Shown in pieces: positions 32,693 to 45,895 of a DNA stretch of 64,000 nucleotides. The stretch spans positions 1-64,000 of the forward strand of contig CAJHZI010000689.1 of the NCBI GenBank assembly GCA_905160935.1. The letters run 5' to 3'. The translations under genes were made by a program, and so were the position numbers. The stretch is from Enchytraeus crypticus. Its lineage: Eukaryota; Annelida; Clitellata; Enchytraeida; Enchytraeidae. The notes under the pieces are model-generated. The model was given only the letters and a program-made list of their open reading frames with translations. It made no database searches and was not told where the DNA came from. Each line of letters begins with the position of its first letter. The first letter of the stretch is position 1.

Positions 32693-33189
32693 GTATTTAA
32701 TGTTCAATATGCCAATATCTGAATGTACACTGTACAGAATATTGATAAAGAATTGGAATTCATTATTTATGCATCAGTTCGACATAATGAATCGTCACCT
32801 CATAATTTAAATCTTTTCAATAATTTGAATGTCACCTGTATGATTTAAATATATTTTGTGTGAAGTGAACAAAAAATTTACTTCGAAAATAATGCAGCTG
32901 CTTATATAATAACCGATGAATTGATTTTCAGTAAGCTTATTTTAGATTTCCAATTTTCAACCGTTTGTCAGCTCTTATTTGCTCATTATCTTGATTTTTA
33001 CAATTTATTTGTTGTTGCAAAAAATTCTTTAAATCAATTTTAATGGCCCATTTGCAAAAGGCCAGGCTGCAGCAATGAAATAGGGACATACTCGCATGTC
33101 CCACCTTGGAAGACCGAGTGTTGACAGCTTATGAAGGAAAAAATCCCAGGGTGATGAAATGTTATTCTTAGATCCGTGCCGGCTGCAAT

Positions 33190-33262
33190 GGATGCGCCAT
33201 CAAAGGTAACGATTAATAATAAGTTTATAATAACCATGGAGAGGAAGGAGGAAATGAGCCTT
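33190..33262 (+). mobile_element. Dispersed repeat F7
   Basis: CAAAGGTAACGATTAATAAT followed by ATAACCATGGAGAGGAAGG and AGGAAATGA also occurs, slightly changed, at 47557-47610. Too short to classify. Confidence 0.5.
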
Positions 33263-33306
33263 AAACAAGCAGCTGTGCTTCCTGACCCAGTGAGCCGTTA
33301 TTTATA

Positions 33307-33320
33307 ATATATATATATTA

Positions 33321-33377
<57 letters not shown>
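33307..33377. repeat. (TA)n microsatellite
   Basis: About 70 bp of AT dinucleotides with early ATTATA breaks. Confidence 0.97.
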
Positions 33378-33379
<2 letters not shown>

Positions 33380-33610
33380 TGTATATATATACATGTTGGT
33401 ATATACGTATATATGGCGCCTATATTGGCTACATGAAATATATGTCCGGATCAATTATTGGACAGGTTTTCTATTTATAAGCAGTAGTAATAGAAATGGA
33501 TCGAAAACGAAAGGAGAGTGCATACGTTGTCTTATTAGCTAAATAATATCAGGAAGATATAACTAATAATAGCACTTAATAGCATCGTGTCTTGATAGTA
33601 ATTATACATA

Positions 33611-33722
33611 AATATCATCATCATCAAAATTATTATCATCATCATCTTCATCGTTTTCATCATCATTATCATACATCATTATCATCATAATTATTGTAAT
33701 CATCAACATCTACATCGTCATA
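33611..33722. repeat. Imperfect (ATC)n tract
   Basis: ATCATC units mixed with ATTATC, TTCATC and GTCATA over about 110 bp. It could be an old S3 tail, but no S3 body adjoins it. Confidence 0.8.
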
Positions 33723-34139
33723 ATTCTACGGACTAGTAAATTGAGAGAGGACTCTTAATTATATATAGACTCTTTTAATGGGCCTTTGTAGGACCTGTTT
33801 ATTGATCGTTCATTAAAGAGAGAGAATCTAAAAGCGCGGTAAAATAAGTGAATCATGTAAATAATTGATGTAAAATAAATGAATTTGATAAAAATGCGCT
33901 TAATTCTGATATTTTTCGTTGAGATATTTATATTGCCGTATACATTTGTTACAATGATTTTTTTATAAACTTTAGTTAGCTTAATTAAAGAGTTCAATAT
34001 GGAAATTTAATTGTGATGCATATTTTTATTATTAATTCTGCTTGTCAAAAGTAATGACATTGCATTATTATTATATAGGCCTACTTTTATCTTAATTAAA
34101 TAACTCGAAACAATAAGCTTAGGCCGGCAAGCGCGCCAG

Positions 34140-34535
34140 AAGTCATTGTGGGCGGAGCATGTCGACAAACTTATTGTACAATAAATTTGTCGATCGTCCA
34201 CACACGATACGATTTAACTGTACAGATATCTTAACAGTTAAATTGGATGGTTTTCCCGACAGTTTTTGAAAACTGACACTCGTCAGTTATATTGTACAAT
34301 ATTGCCCACACACGGTCAGTTATATTGTACAATTTACTGTACAATTTATCTGTACAGATTTATCTGTACAGATAAATCGTATCGTGTGTGGGCAGTCAAG
34401 GTCATCAGTTCTCTCGTCAGTTTTCCCGTCAGTTTTGCCCACACACGATCAAATTTATTGTACAATTTATTGTACAATTTATCTGTACAGATAAATTGTA
34501 CAATAAATCGTATCGTGTATGGCCACTGTTAGATA
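34140..34535. mobile_element. Foldback / MITE cluster with about 30-bp terminal inverted repeats
   Basis: CCACACACGATACGATTTA plus ACTGTACAGAT at 34198-34227 is matched in inverse orientation at 34360-34389 with about one mismatch, defining an element of about 195 bp. To each side lie further partial ends: TTATTGTACAATAAATTTG at 34170-34190 and CCCACACACGATCAAAT then TAAATCGTATCGTGTATGG at 34438-34522. Nested TGTACA palindromes recur throughout. There is no coding capacity, so it is non-autonomous. Confidence 0.82.
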
Positions 34536-34665
34536 AACGTTGCAGAGGCAATTTCTCGACGAAAAAATATAACGTCTAGGAAACGTTTTGCGTCCAACGT
34601 TAATCTATCCTCCTGCCAACGTTAATTAAAGTAACGTTTATAAAACGTTTGATTGTTGACTGGAT
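34535..34665 (-). mobile_element. Second AACGTT-rich terminal block
   Basis: AACGTCTAGGAAACGTTTTG, CCAACGTTAATCTATCC, AAAGTAACGTTTATAAAACG, ending CGTTTGATTGTTGACTGGAT. Likely the partner of 31910-32295. Confidence 0.5.
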
Positions 34666-37134
34666 AGGCTACTTTTTCAAATTACTTTCAAAATTTACTG
34701 ACTCATATATAAGTATACGGAATTTTTCCACCTCGTCTGACCGTTTCCTCTTAGCTGTATTTTGATTAAAGTTATTTGCTAGTTATGGTGTTGTTGTATC
34801 TCAGCAAAAGGTTTTTGTTGAACGAAGTTAGGAGTGCTTTGATGTGATCAATAAATAGTGTAAACAAAGTAATAAATGCTTATTTTCTGTGCTTGATATT
34901 CAATAAAATGTATAAAATACTGTGTAAAATTGTTTAATGAAGCCTTTAGTATCGAAATTTGTGAGACCGGTTTGCGGAAAGGCCGTTTTAAACGAATAGT
35001 TAATTAATTGTAATTTTAAGAAATATTAAAGGACTTTGCTTGTATTGAATTTGTGGACGTTATTAGTCTAGTTTTTATTATATCAGTCTGGCAATCGCGC
35101 ATATCAATATATAACGCAACTATTATAGCGCTACTATCGTCCTTGACAACATCGAACGCTTTTGAGACAAATCCGATTCGGTGAGCTAAAGGGAGGTCCA
35201 AATCGGTGGAAATTCCAAAAAACAGAAAATCAGTCCAAAGATTAAGGGAACTGAAGAAAAAGAGGTTTACATGCTGGTCGCAACTCATAGACACTGGATG
35301 GAAAAGAGAGATGAAAAAGGTAGGTCTTCTACTACCTATCAAACTGTTCATAGGAAAGCAAAGGCCTATGTGATTCAACGAAGACTTCCAAATTGGACGT
35401 TGTCAAAATGAGCTTGTGCAATAAAACATTAGTGTGAAATTGAAATTTAAATAAAATATATAAAGAGACGAGTAAATTATTTCAAATGAACAGTAAGTTT
35501 CCCATTGTGGATTTCAATAGATACAGGATATATTAAGATCTCTCAACAAGTGATTCTCGAAATTAGCGTCTTTGCCTCCAGTGAAGTCAAGAATGGACTC
35601 AAGTATCATCAGAAGAATATGGAAGGGATGATGATAACGCTATATAAGGGACTTTGGACAAGCAGAGAAACACATTTGATTTAAATATTTTGTACAAGAT
35701 TCATAATAAAGCCCTGCACCGATATATTAGCCATCTGAAAGCCTAATCTACATTTCAAATGCAGAAAATGGGCACCTCTCTTGTATCACAAATCTAAGCT
35801 TAACCATATTTCTGTTTCCCAATTAAGATGAGCATAGATTATGTAGCTTAAGTATATCACGGCTCTATTCTTGTTGTGTCTCCGTAATGTTATGTAAGAT
35901 AACGAGAATTGGCTAACTTATTTCTCTCAACTCAACTGTCTCTAGCCTAGTTCACTTTAATGTGACACTTGTACGAGTAAGCATGTGTATCACGAATAAA
36001 AAAGATTCATATTATATATAAATGAAAACGATTAGGCTGTTTAAATGGCTGACCTTGATTTCGTCATAGTAATTTTTGTGCTATCGAATAGAACTACTTG
36101 AAGTTCTCCCTGAAAACGATTATCATTACATTAGCATGTCTCGTCTCCTATACCACCGAGTAAACTGTAATGGTGGCAGGAGCATCTTCTCCCCTTTTGC
36201 TTCAGCATTCAGGTGTGAAGATGCTCCTGAATGGTGGCGCACCAATCTCTTAAGAGTCTCTGCCGTAGTGCCCAAAATGGTAGTAAATAACCTTGGGACT
36301 GTTAAAAGCTCTGATCTTATTATTAATTTATCAAAAAAGGTTAAGATTAAGAAAATGTTATTAAGTACTGTATTATTATTTTATTTTTAGTGGTCCCTAT
36401 GAAAAGGCGAAATATCAGATGACCAGATATTGTCAAATTTAAAGAAGAGGTGGTCGCTAAAATTTTAAGTAATAGAATATGTGGTTTACCTAATGAGGTT
36501 CAAAAATGGTAGTTGAAAAAGAAAGTTTGTGATGCTCAGCTATAAATTTGACATAGTACGTAAAATTTCTTTATTAAAATTATCTAAAATTATATAATCT
36601 ATTTTCTAATATCTATTATCTATTTATTTCTTTAATTAGCTTTTCTTTATTAATTAATAGCGACTTTATAAAACAATTAGTATAACTATTATGTACTTTA
36701 CATCTAATTATAATTTTGAAAACGATTATGAAGTTTATCTGTGAGTATGAGCACTGTCCAATATGATTTGTGTTAATTAGATTTTCTTGCAGAAATCGCG
36801 TAGAGTTTGTGCTTTTAATTGCACTTGGTTTTTTAATAGAGGCCAACTGGAATCAATGTTATTTTTGAGTTGCATATGAATTGTGAATAGCGTATGACTC
36901 TTTTAGCAAGTCTACAACAATTAAAGTCAATCTTCCTAGTGCATGAATTTTAAGCTTCAATGCAGTCGTTTCATGCTCTACTAAAAACATTATTTCTGGT
37001 TATACTGGGATTCAAGGGAAGATGATGATGATGATGATGAATATATGGTAGAGTTCATATTGCAGTGAGGGATACCATAATTAATAATTATACCAGTTTA
37101 ATTTTAGCATATTACAATTTTGTGAGTGTTAATC
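34666..37134. other. AT-rich interval with element debris, no gene seen
   Basis: Holds an F5 fragment (35128-35290, with GACAACATCGAACGCTTTTG and AACAGAAAATCAGTCC) and an S3 tail (36995-37040, TTATACTGGGATTCAAGG then GATGATGATGATG). The rest shows no coding or structural signal I can support. Confidence 0.6.
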
Positions 37135-37278
37135 TGGAAGCATTCCTTCTTTTGTGATCTTTTATTTCTCTTCAGCACATGTTTTTTCAGATCGTTTGGG
37201 GTAAATCGATTTGTAGTGACATGTGATGGGGGGGACGTCCCTGACAGCATCCTTGTATGAGGAAACGGACGTTAAACC

Positions 37279-37317
<39 letters not shown>
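37135..37317 (+). mobile_element. LINE-T 3' tail with (TTA)n
   Basis: CTTCAGCACATGTTTTTTCA, GATCGTTTGGGGTAAATCG, GGGACGTCCCTGACAGCATC, GAGGAAACGGACGTTAAACC and a (TTA)n end of about 37 bp. Colinear with 49255-49456. Confidence 0.85.
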
Positions 37318-40300
37318 TTGCCAGTAACAGTTTATCTTTTGAAGGATTGGTAGTAAAGCAAACTATGTATGGGTAGCAATTGTTAGGAATGGCTAGCTGT
37401 TATACATTATGTAGATTAGCTTAGTAGAGTTGTTGTGGTCTGCAGCATCTAGCAGAGATTGATACTGGCAGGTTTTGTATGATGGTAGGGGGTGGGGGGT
37501 TTTGTATGATGATAAGTGGGGGGTGATAATTTTGTTTATGGCTGAGTAGATAATGAGGATTGCAGATTTTCAGCAAGATAATCATTCACAGTAAGTCAGA
37601 TTATGTTGTTCTGTAGCTGCATGTCATATGGTCATTTCTTTAAAATATTAGATTCAGAAGCACTTCCATGTAAACATGAAATGCTAATCTAAAGGAAAAA
37701 GGCTATAGCAGGAAACCTAAAACATCATAACCTGAGGTTATGGAGAATGGAGGAAAAGACTAGTGGTGTGATTTCAGAAATTACTGTGAAAAAAATTTGT
37801 GAAGAAAGAAGGAAAGGAATAGTTTTTATTTTGGTTCAATCTTTGAGGCATTCGGTGTTTACTCGGAAAGCTTATGTGTTTTAAATGAAACTTATAAAAA
37901 TGTTATTTAAATAGCTGGGCTTGACTTTATTACCTTTGTTTCATTTTCGTTTTTAAGTTACTGGGTTAGGAAAACACATATATACTATATTACACATGGC
38001 TTTTTTAAACCTACTGTGTTTCAATTATCATTACATAAAAATCTGACAGCGATGAAATTATCATGTGGGATGGCTACAATTAATGTTTTAATTAAACTTT
38101 CTCATTAATTTTAAATCGATTAACCCTGACTGCAGACTAATTCCAACAGGTTCTATTTGATATTGATTTTATAGATCCGCCACACACTAAGCATAGCGTG
38201 TGTGCTTTTGCAAACCTCGTAACATTGCATAATACTAATGGTACATAATATGGGAATTTGAGTTTGCTTAATAACGAGTCTACACTCTACACTCTACTGC
38301 AGCTCAATTACAGATCTCTAGATTGATTGGTAAATTACTGTTGAAAACTTTGTCATCGACTGACAAAGCGTGTTTCATAGGCCAAGGATTGGTCTATTTG
38401 GCGAGTAGTTGATATTACCTATAGGTTTCATCAGCATTGAGACTAAGCTTTAACACAAGAATATTGTTTTATTTATAATTAATATGATCAATGAGATATT
38501 TAGATGTAGTAGTGTGGCCACGATATTACATTTGATAAGTTTTTATACAATTATCCTGTTTTAATGTTTTTGAAGACTATATTTGGTTTCATAGAGGCAT
38601 GGCCCTTATGTTTCGAACCTTTTTGTTCGATGGCTTTGCTCTTTAGAGAGAGTTAAAGTAGACAGTATGTAGACATGAAGAATATTTGTATTTGATTTTC
38701 AATTTGGTAGAAAACTATGAGATATTCTCTATATTTGAACGTCTTCCTTGGTACTGCAATAAGACATTTTATTTAAATGACAATTAACCAAGGCAAGCCA
38801 CTTTATCAATCTCTACAATATTTAGTTCAAATATTTTTGAATAAAAAAATTCTTAATTTTGTCCTAGTACTTTTGGCTTATTTCAGACATGTGATATTGG
38901 ACTCTCTGTAGTTTTCTGTCAAATGACAGATCTTGGATACATATTTCTTCTCGTTCCATTTTGTGTCCTTATAAAAGAAGGATCAATCGAATAACGAAGT
39001 TGATTCACCGCAAGGACTAAGCTTTTAGTGATCCTACTTAATTTTGTTTTTATGTGGGACTAATAAGACTTCCTTAGTTGAATTGTTCATTACTTCAATA
39101 GGTAATTGCGTAGTCGCCTCTTAAGATGACTGCAGTTGGCGGTTGGTATATTAGGCAGGACACAACAAGGGTAGATTGTAGTTAATTGAATCTTTGCTAC
39201 AGCGCCAATTAATATATTGCTCCGTATTACAAAATTATTAAGATTTTATTACGGCGTATTCTATGTATTGTAGTTTTAGTCGACCATGCATCATCATTAG
39301 TCGAAGAAACCGGGGATAAATGTTTGTTGTCTGATATAGAGAAGTCTACTGTGTGGTAGACTGGGACCGTGTCGATGGTTGTATAAACAACTGTTGAGCT
39401 CACTCTATTCATTTGACAGGCAACTGGCTTACGGTTTTATTTCTAAATTTTAGTTTCTCTCTAGAGCTGCCTAATCTATCTTGAGCCACCGAGCATTATT
39501 ACGCAGCGCTGTTATTAGTTCACTGCAGAGCATTTTAGAAAATGCCAGCTTAATGTACAGTTGTTAAATTATGATTAAAATATCTTCATTCAATGGTTTG
39601 AATTTATATATAGAATTAATTAGAAAAACAACAGAATTACTGTAGATTTTCACTCTGCTTGTAAATATATGTTTTCAGGTTTTGAAGAGATTAATTTTTA
39701 AAATAAACTTGTACTTTGTTGGATTACAGAAACAGAAATAAATTTATTTTCAGTTATCTACTAAGTAAATATGATATTTATATGTACTTTATTTAGAGAA
39801 TTCTTATAAGCTGTACGATGGATGGATAAGTGCGAGACATAGTTCGGATAACAATGATTTCGCTTTAGCTTATAGTGATATGCTTTCCTCAGTGACTCTT
39901 TATAGAATTACACTAGACGCGTTATGTTATGTATTTTTATAGAAATAGTCAGAGTGTTACTATTTAGTAAGGTGTTCGGAGATTCCATTGAGAAAGGTAA
40001 GCTATCTCTTTGTAATTGCATTTCTTAGAATAATTTGTTTACACTTCGCTGGCATCAGAATGCTGAATTTCTCTGTGTTATTTTGATTTTATATGTACCC
40101 ATTAAAATTGCAAAAATTGAAAACGAAAAGTCGGAAAGCATATATTTATTTTTATCTTCTATGACGTCTGTGCTCACCTACTGATCTGCTTTGAACTTTC
40201 ATAGTGTAAGATCTATAACGCCAGTATTAGACTAGGATTGTTAGTCGTTAGGTGGGCATTTCGGCAAACTTATATACAAGTGCATATTTTGCCAGGACGT

Positions 40301-40775
40301 GTAATTAATTATTTCTCTCTTGTCAAGTGTTTGCTTGGAGCACATATCTATGCTGATTGATAGTGTGAATAATATTTATAATATTGATAAGTGTGAATAA
40401 TATTTATCATGGAGTTTCATATTATATAATGCATATGCATGGATAGATATACAAAATTTGTGAGCTATAAATTGTTCATGTTATCCTGGTTTTGTGTTTA
40501 TTTTGATAACTTTTAATTGATGTTGTAGGCAGATAATCTCGTCTTTGCTAATCCATCCATCGTTATTACTGTGTTTTTAGTAGTCTAGATTATTTCTGTT
40601 AATCATATATTTGATTAACAAAGCCATTTCATTGTATACAAATTTATTCCTTGGACCTGCCATTCATAAACTGAGACTATAAATATTTTCCATTTATAAA
40701 ATCTTTATTTCTGAAAAAATTAATAGAACCGGTTCCGTTTTGTCCGGATTCCGGTACTTTTTGCAAATCCGGATG
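37318..40775. other. AT-rich interval, no gene seen
   Basis: About 3.4 kb with only short open frames. A minus-strand S3 scrap lies at 39112-39172 (GACACAACAAGGG end). I see no splice-joined coding sequence. Confidence 0.6.
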
Positions 40776-40777
40776 AC

Positions 40778-40882
40778 GACTTTCAGCCTCAAATCAGAAT
40801 GTGCGGGGTTCAAATGCTGGGCTAGCATGTCACTGATATCATTTACGGGAGATGAAACTGAGTTAACATTGGCTTGATATAG
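40778..40882 (+). mobile_element. SINE family S1
   Basis: CAGCCTCAAATCAGAATGTG, CGGGGTTCAAATGCTGGGCT (B box), GTCACTGATATCATTTACGG, GAGATGAAACTGAGTTAACA. The hairpin in the tail is changed on both arms (CATTT / AGATG). Confidence 0.8.
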
Positions 40883-41109
40883 TTTTTTTAATATTATAAT
40901 TTTAACTAGGTCAAATCCTGTTCCGGGCGAATTTTTGTTTGAAATTCGGTTCCGGTTCCGGTGGATTTGAAAAAATCAAATCCGGTACACCCCTAATTTG
41001 TTTTATAACTTATAACTGATAGGTGAACGAGATAGGACATTGTGTATCCTCTGTAACGTCCTAGTGTCTGGATTAGTACTTGTATTGTAAGGTCTACGGA
41101 TAAGAATAT

Positions 41110-41312
41110 ATACTGTACAATATAAATCATAGGAAAGCAACCACCTCAAAAGTTATATTGTTCCCAAGCTGTAAGCTATACGTTACCGATGGATACGACA
41201 TAGTCTTTCGTGAAGCAATTAACTCACTGATATATGGAATGTTCTTTTTGAACGTGAAAGCAGACTCAGAATATAAATATGTAAATTGGACTCTTGACGG
41301 AACAAAAGAAAG
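41110..41312 (+). mobile_element. S4-type element, 3' two thirds
   Basis: GGAAAGCAACCACCTCAAAA, TCCCAAGCTGTAAGCTATAC, GAAGCAATTAACTCACTGAT, GAACGTGAAAGCAGACTCAG and AATATGTAAATTGGACTC follow the S4 body order. The open frame across it is not a gene. Confidence 0.65.
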
Positions 41313-41860
41313 AGAGAGAGAGAGACAGAGAGAGAAGGTGAAGCCATGTGTTCAAACTGTCTTTTATTTATCCTAGAATAAATGAATGAGCGCAAACGAA
41401 AGAGGTTGCTTGATAATAATCAGTTTTATCAACATAATATGATCAGTAAAATAACTAATTATAGGGAAGGTTGTTCACATATCAATCAGTGGTACTTGAT
41501 GACTCATTCCATGGTTATCAAGATAATTGTTTTCCTATATCCTGAAGTGTCTGTTAAGTATGTATAGTAACATTTATGTAGCTGTGATGCTTTGAAGCTA
41601 TTGATAGATTCCTTGCTGTTTTGAAGATTTGTTACACTGTATGGCCTACCTCGATATGTAACTATAATAGTATTAATTTGATTTATTCAAATCTAATTCA
41701 GAATATAGCTATTTTTGTTTGAAAGGTTTGCATTTTGTTAGTTACTGGTTATTCCACAGTGTTATTTTTTACACTCCTTGTTTTAATAAAGGCCTTTCAT
41801 GAATAAAATTACACCTAGACACTTCGAATTGTAACAAATATGAACCTTTATAGGTATAAA

Positions 41861-41985
41861 AAGCCAATGTCAACGTCGGTTTCCTCACTCGAAAGCGATG
41901 TCAGTGACGGGCAAGCCCAGGATTTGAACCCCGCACATACTGATCCGCAGTCGATTATCTTACCGACATCGCCACTTGCTCCAGA
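41861..41985 (-). mobile_element. SINE family S1, well preserved
   Basis: Minus strand: CTGGAGCAAGTGGCGATGTC, GGTAAGATAATCGACTGCGG, GCGGGGTTCAAATCCTGGGC, CACTGACATCGCTTTCGAG, TGAGGAAACCGACGTTGAC. The A box (TGGCGATGTCGG) and B box are intact; one of the best copies. Confidence 0.93.
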
Positions 41986-42404
41986 CTGGCTCCAAATAGA
42001 AGCAAGAAGCTAAAAAGATAGATGGGTGTAATCTGGATCCCATCCAATCTAAACCCCTCCTTACAGGGGATCAAAATGTTCAAATTTTGAAATCTTCTTA
42101 TGTAGATTCCTTCTAACTTAGTTCCTATAGCCTTTCTATCACAAACTCTAACCTAGATCGTTTCTGATATACATAGCATACTCATGCGGCTTAGGTTTAA
42201 AAAAACGAAATTAAAATCGCTAAAACATAACTTTTAATGACAAACGCCCGACTTGTAAATACTTAATTAATGGATACTTTCGATTTAACCCATCGTAGTG
42301 TTACTTATCTTAGAGAAGACCACACAAGAGCTCTCATATCTACACTGTGTGAGTTAGGCTCTCCCTAGTCTCTCGTTCAACAACACCAACAATTATTAGT
42401 GGTG

Positions 42405-43080
42405 TGGTACCGTTATCGATGACAACATTGAGCGCTGTTGAAAAAAAATTAAGCCAATGGGCAAATTATGTAAAAAAAGTTAATTAATGATGCATATCCA
42501 ATATCTGGAAAGTAAGTCAAATGAGAAAGTTCTGGAGAGAGTTGGTACAGATTGGCAGTTGATAAATGTATTAATAAATAGGAAGAAGAGTTGGATAGGA
42601 CACATTCTAAGGGGCGAAGGTCTTTAAGAGAGGTCATAGAAGGTAGAATGGAAGGAAAAGAGGCAGGGGCAGGCCGAGATTATGCATGCTAGATGATTTA
42701 GACCCACTCATGTGGAAATGAAGAGGAAGGCGGAAGACAGATCTAATATCTAATATCTAAGATCTAATATCCAATATCTGGAAAGTAAGTCAAATGAGAA
42801 AGTTCTGGAGAGAGTTGGTACAGATTGGCAGTTGATAAATGTATTAATAAATAGGAAGAAGAGTTGGATAGGACACATTCTAAGGGGCGAAGGTCTTTAA
42901 GAGAGGTCATAGAAGGTAGAATGGAAGGAAAAGAGGCAGGGGCAGGCCGAGATTATGCATGCTAGATGATTTAGACCCACTCATGTGGAAATGAAGAGGA
43001 AGGCGGAAGACAGAGAAGAGTGGAGGCGTTATATACCATGGACTTGCCAGTACGCAGTGCACTAAGAGGGAGAGAGAAAA
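42405..43080 (+). mobile_element. LINE-L C-terminal fragment, tandemly duplicated, with 3' tail
   Basis: An F5 scrap (42405-42470) is followed by a 248-bp block present twice without visible difference, at 42494-42741 and 42767-43014. The block encodes a LINE ORF2 C-terminus: KKSWIGHILRGEG, then a frameshift (one T short in a T-run), then LREVIEGRMEGKRG-type sequence. The second copy runs on into the tail TATACCATGGACTTGCCAGT, GCAGTGCACTAAGAGG and a GA run. Confidence 0.88.
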
Positions 43081-43606
43081 GTCCAATGATGAGCAAAGCG
43101 AATTATTAAAGGAAGAGACGTTTACCCGGGTGTGGGGCAAAGCATGGACAAAAAATTGAAAGATATATCAACTAGATATGTTTTTACTGCCTATGGAAAT
43201 ACTTAGAATCAAGTGTTCTAAAATAAAAGAGTGCTTGTATGACCTGGATAAGATTTTGGTTACGATAGTTAATAAATGAGACCTTTTACCAAGAATCGAT
43301 GAGTTAAGTTCTTATGATTTACTTATTGGTACCGCAAAGTCTGTTGTTTCAAGCAGGCGTCTTGTCGTTTCAGGATTTCGTAGAATGCTTAAACAGTGTA
43401 ACTTTGCATTGTTATCTTCTTTGTTTACACGTTTAGATTAAACGGCGCACCCAGTCTAGCAGTGTAACTCTATTCGACAATCTGGTACTCTATAGGCCAT
43501 TAGAAAGCGTTTATTTCTTTTCTCTCCTACTCTGTCTTCGATCAGATCTTGCTATATAGTGAATATGTTACTGTCCCGGTTGCTATTTTTCATTTGCTAT
43601 AGTTAA

Positions 43607-44005
43607 TTGCCCGTGTTGTGTCCGTGTCTCTGAAGAATAGACTCCGCGTGTCGTCAGACTGCTCAGGAACTGAGGAAAGCATAGGAAACCTCCTCAGATG
43701 CCATATTATTCCCAAGTTATAGAGTACATTAATGCGTGAGTAAGGTATTACTTTGTGTGAAAGGATTAACTCATTATTTATAACAACAGTTAGATTGCTA
43801 AAGTCATCAATGACAACATCGAGCACTATTGAGGCAAAATCAAGCCGGCGAGCAAAAAGAAGGTTCAAAAACGGTGCAAATTCCAAAATCCAGAAAATCA
43901 GTCCATTAATCGATGGAGTGTTTCTTATGGAGCGTGAAAGCAGGCTGTAAGTAGGAATATGTGCCATGGACCTGCCACTTGCAGAACATAGATAGAGACA
44001 CTTGA
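43607..44005 (+). mobile_element. Mosaic of S3/S4 element interrupted by F5
   Basis: S3/S4 head CCGTGTTGTGTCCGTGTC, then S4 body (GGAAACCTCCTCAGATGCCA, CCCAAGTTATAGAG). The body is split by an F5 fragment at about 43795-43915 (CAACATCGAGCACTATTGAG, AGCCGGCGAGCAAAAAGAAG) and resumes as GGAGCGTGAAAGCAGGCTG and CATGGACCTGCCACTTGCAG. Confidence 0.75.
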
Positions 44006-45659
44006 TCATCGCATCTATCAACACTGTCCTGATATTGAGCAACTCAATAGTAAATTTTACTTTAAAACTAATTAATTAAATTAATTTTGATTTTGTAATA
44101 AAATTTGTATTAACATATGCTCAACCGCTTAATAAATTGTACGGTAACCACCGCATTGCTTCCCTGTTCTACAGAAAATCGAGAGTATGTTTTGACAATT
44201 TGAAACTAAAACAATTATACTGGGTCGCAGTCATTAAATATAAATTTTAAAAAGTTCTCAAAAATGAAATTATCTTCTGCTACTGTTTAATAATGCTTAG
44301 ATAGCAATATGTGACTTTAGAGCTCTTAAAGAAGGATAAGTTTGCCTTGGTCAATTTTTTTATGTTATCTTATAATTTTCAATCTTGTATTTTTGATTTT
44401 GTGTTGAATTTCTGCCTGTATCTGATGCATTACTATGTTATCTGTCATATTGTTACAGTCTGCGGTTTGTCAGATTGATTATGGAAATAAAAGGAATAGA
44501 TTATTAATTCAGTAATCGTTTTGTTGACATATTTATGTGAATTACTTCGTTCTGTTATGAGAATGAAGATTGAACGACGATGTTAGACTTGTTTTAGTTG
44601 TAAATGTTTTACTGGTTTTGGTTTTACTTTATTATGAGTTTTCTCGTAGTCATGAAGGTCATTCCTTCTGATGATCCTTGATATTATCTTGCTGCAGAAT
44701 GATCTGTTTTATGTTATAGCTCAATTAGTCGACAGTAATGCCACAGTAACTTGTATGTTAATAAATTGTTCTGTTTAGTTTGAATGAAAGTAGTCTGCGA
44801 ACGGCAGTTGCCAAGTCCGTCAAACATTGTGAAAGGGTAATTTTGACGAAATGAAGACAAGTGAAAACCATCTTGGCGACTATTTTGCCAGTTGAATCCA
44901 CTGCGATTAGCTCGATAGTTTTGCCATGCACCACGAGCCGCTGTCGAGAAGCTTTACCCGATGTGCCGCAGACTACAGAGTCTGTGTGTACTCCATGGTT
45001 TTCAAAATAGTTATTTACTATCTGGTACTTTTCTGTGATGAATTTGACCTCAACTTGGTTGCTAGATATCTCGAATGACTTTTCGTGGGTTGGCTGTGCT
45101 GCCTGTATAATAATATACCTGAATACTTACTTATATGTTGATTGCAGGCATTCGACTGACACGCTCATCCACTTGAAATTATTTTGCTATAAGTTGTGCG
45201 AACAAGTCTAGACAATAATTCTAAAATTACCTAACAGAAGGTACTGTACTGTACAGAGTTTTCTGTTTCTAGTATCGCCGCCCAGCGTTGTTCAACAACC
45301 TGAGTTAACTGGCAGAACTCTATTCTGTGATCACGTGACGTATGTGAGGAGTTTGATTAATCAGATCCAAAATATACACATACTCACATAATTGCATTCG
45401 CACATATAAACCACACTCGAGTGAATACCAGGAATTCAAAGTTACAAATCTTTTCTTAATTATTTCTCACTTTTTCGTGACACGCGAAAATACACGTTAA
45501 GTTTACCTGGAACAGCCGAGTGGAGTTAGAACAAGTTAAGTGTTTTCTTGAGGCGATCCTGACTTTGTCTGAAGACAAAGCAAACGTTAAATTAATTGAT
45601 TTATCGACTCGTCGCGTGTGTATTGTATTATAATACAATGTTTTATATTAGAATGTCTT
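44006..45659. other. AT-rich interval, no gene seen
   Basis: No SINE block, no long open frame and no conserved peptide recognised in this stretch. Confidence 0.55.
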
Positions 45660-45895
45660 TAATAGCGTAGGGGTAACGTCATGAAGTTTAAATGACAGAT
45701 CCTGAGGTGAATTGAACCCTCGTGGGTTCGAATCCCAGACGCGCTGATCTGAGAGTAAAATTTCGGACATTCGCTGGACTGGCTACACGGAAAATGGAAT
45801 AAATTGCGTAACGATTTAAACATGTGGTATTAAAAGTGATAGATATCAACATAGTTGATCATTTCACTATAATGCGTGTTTACTTTTTTATATAT
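45660..45895 (+). mobile_element. SINE family S2, near complete
   Basis: AATAGCGTAGGGGTAACGTC, GAATTGAACCCTCGTGGG, TTCGAATCCCAGACGCGCTG, ATTTCGGACATTCGCTGGAC, GATAGATATCAACATAGTTG, ATCATTTCACTATAATGCG. A and B boxes preserved. Confidence 0.93.

Noticed and set aside
32285-32810. Open frames of 100-145 residues on both strands
   Set aside because: They are translations of the (TACA)n repeat; the tetranucleotide leaves several frames open by chance and the peptides are periodic.
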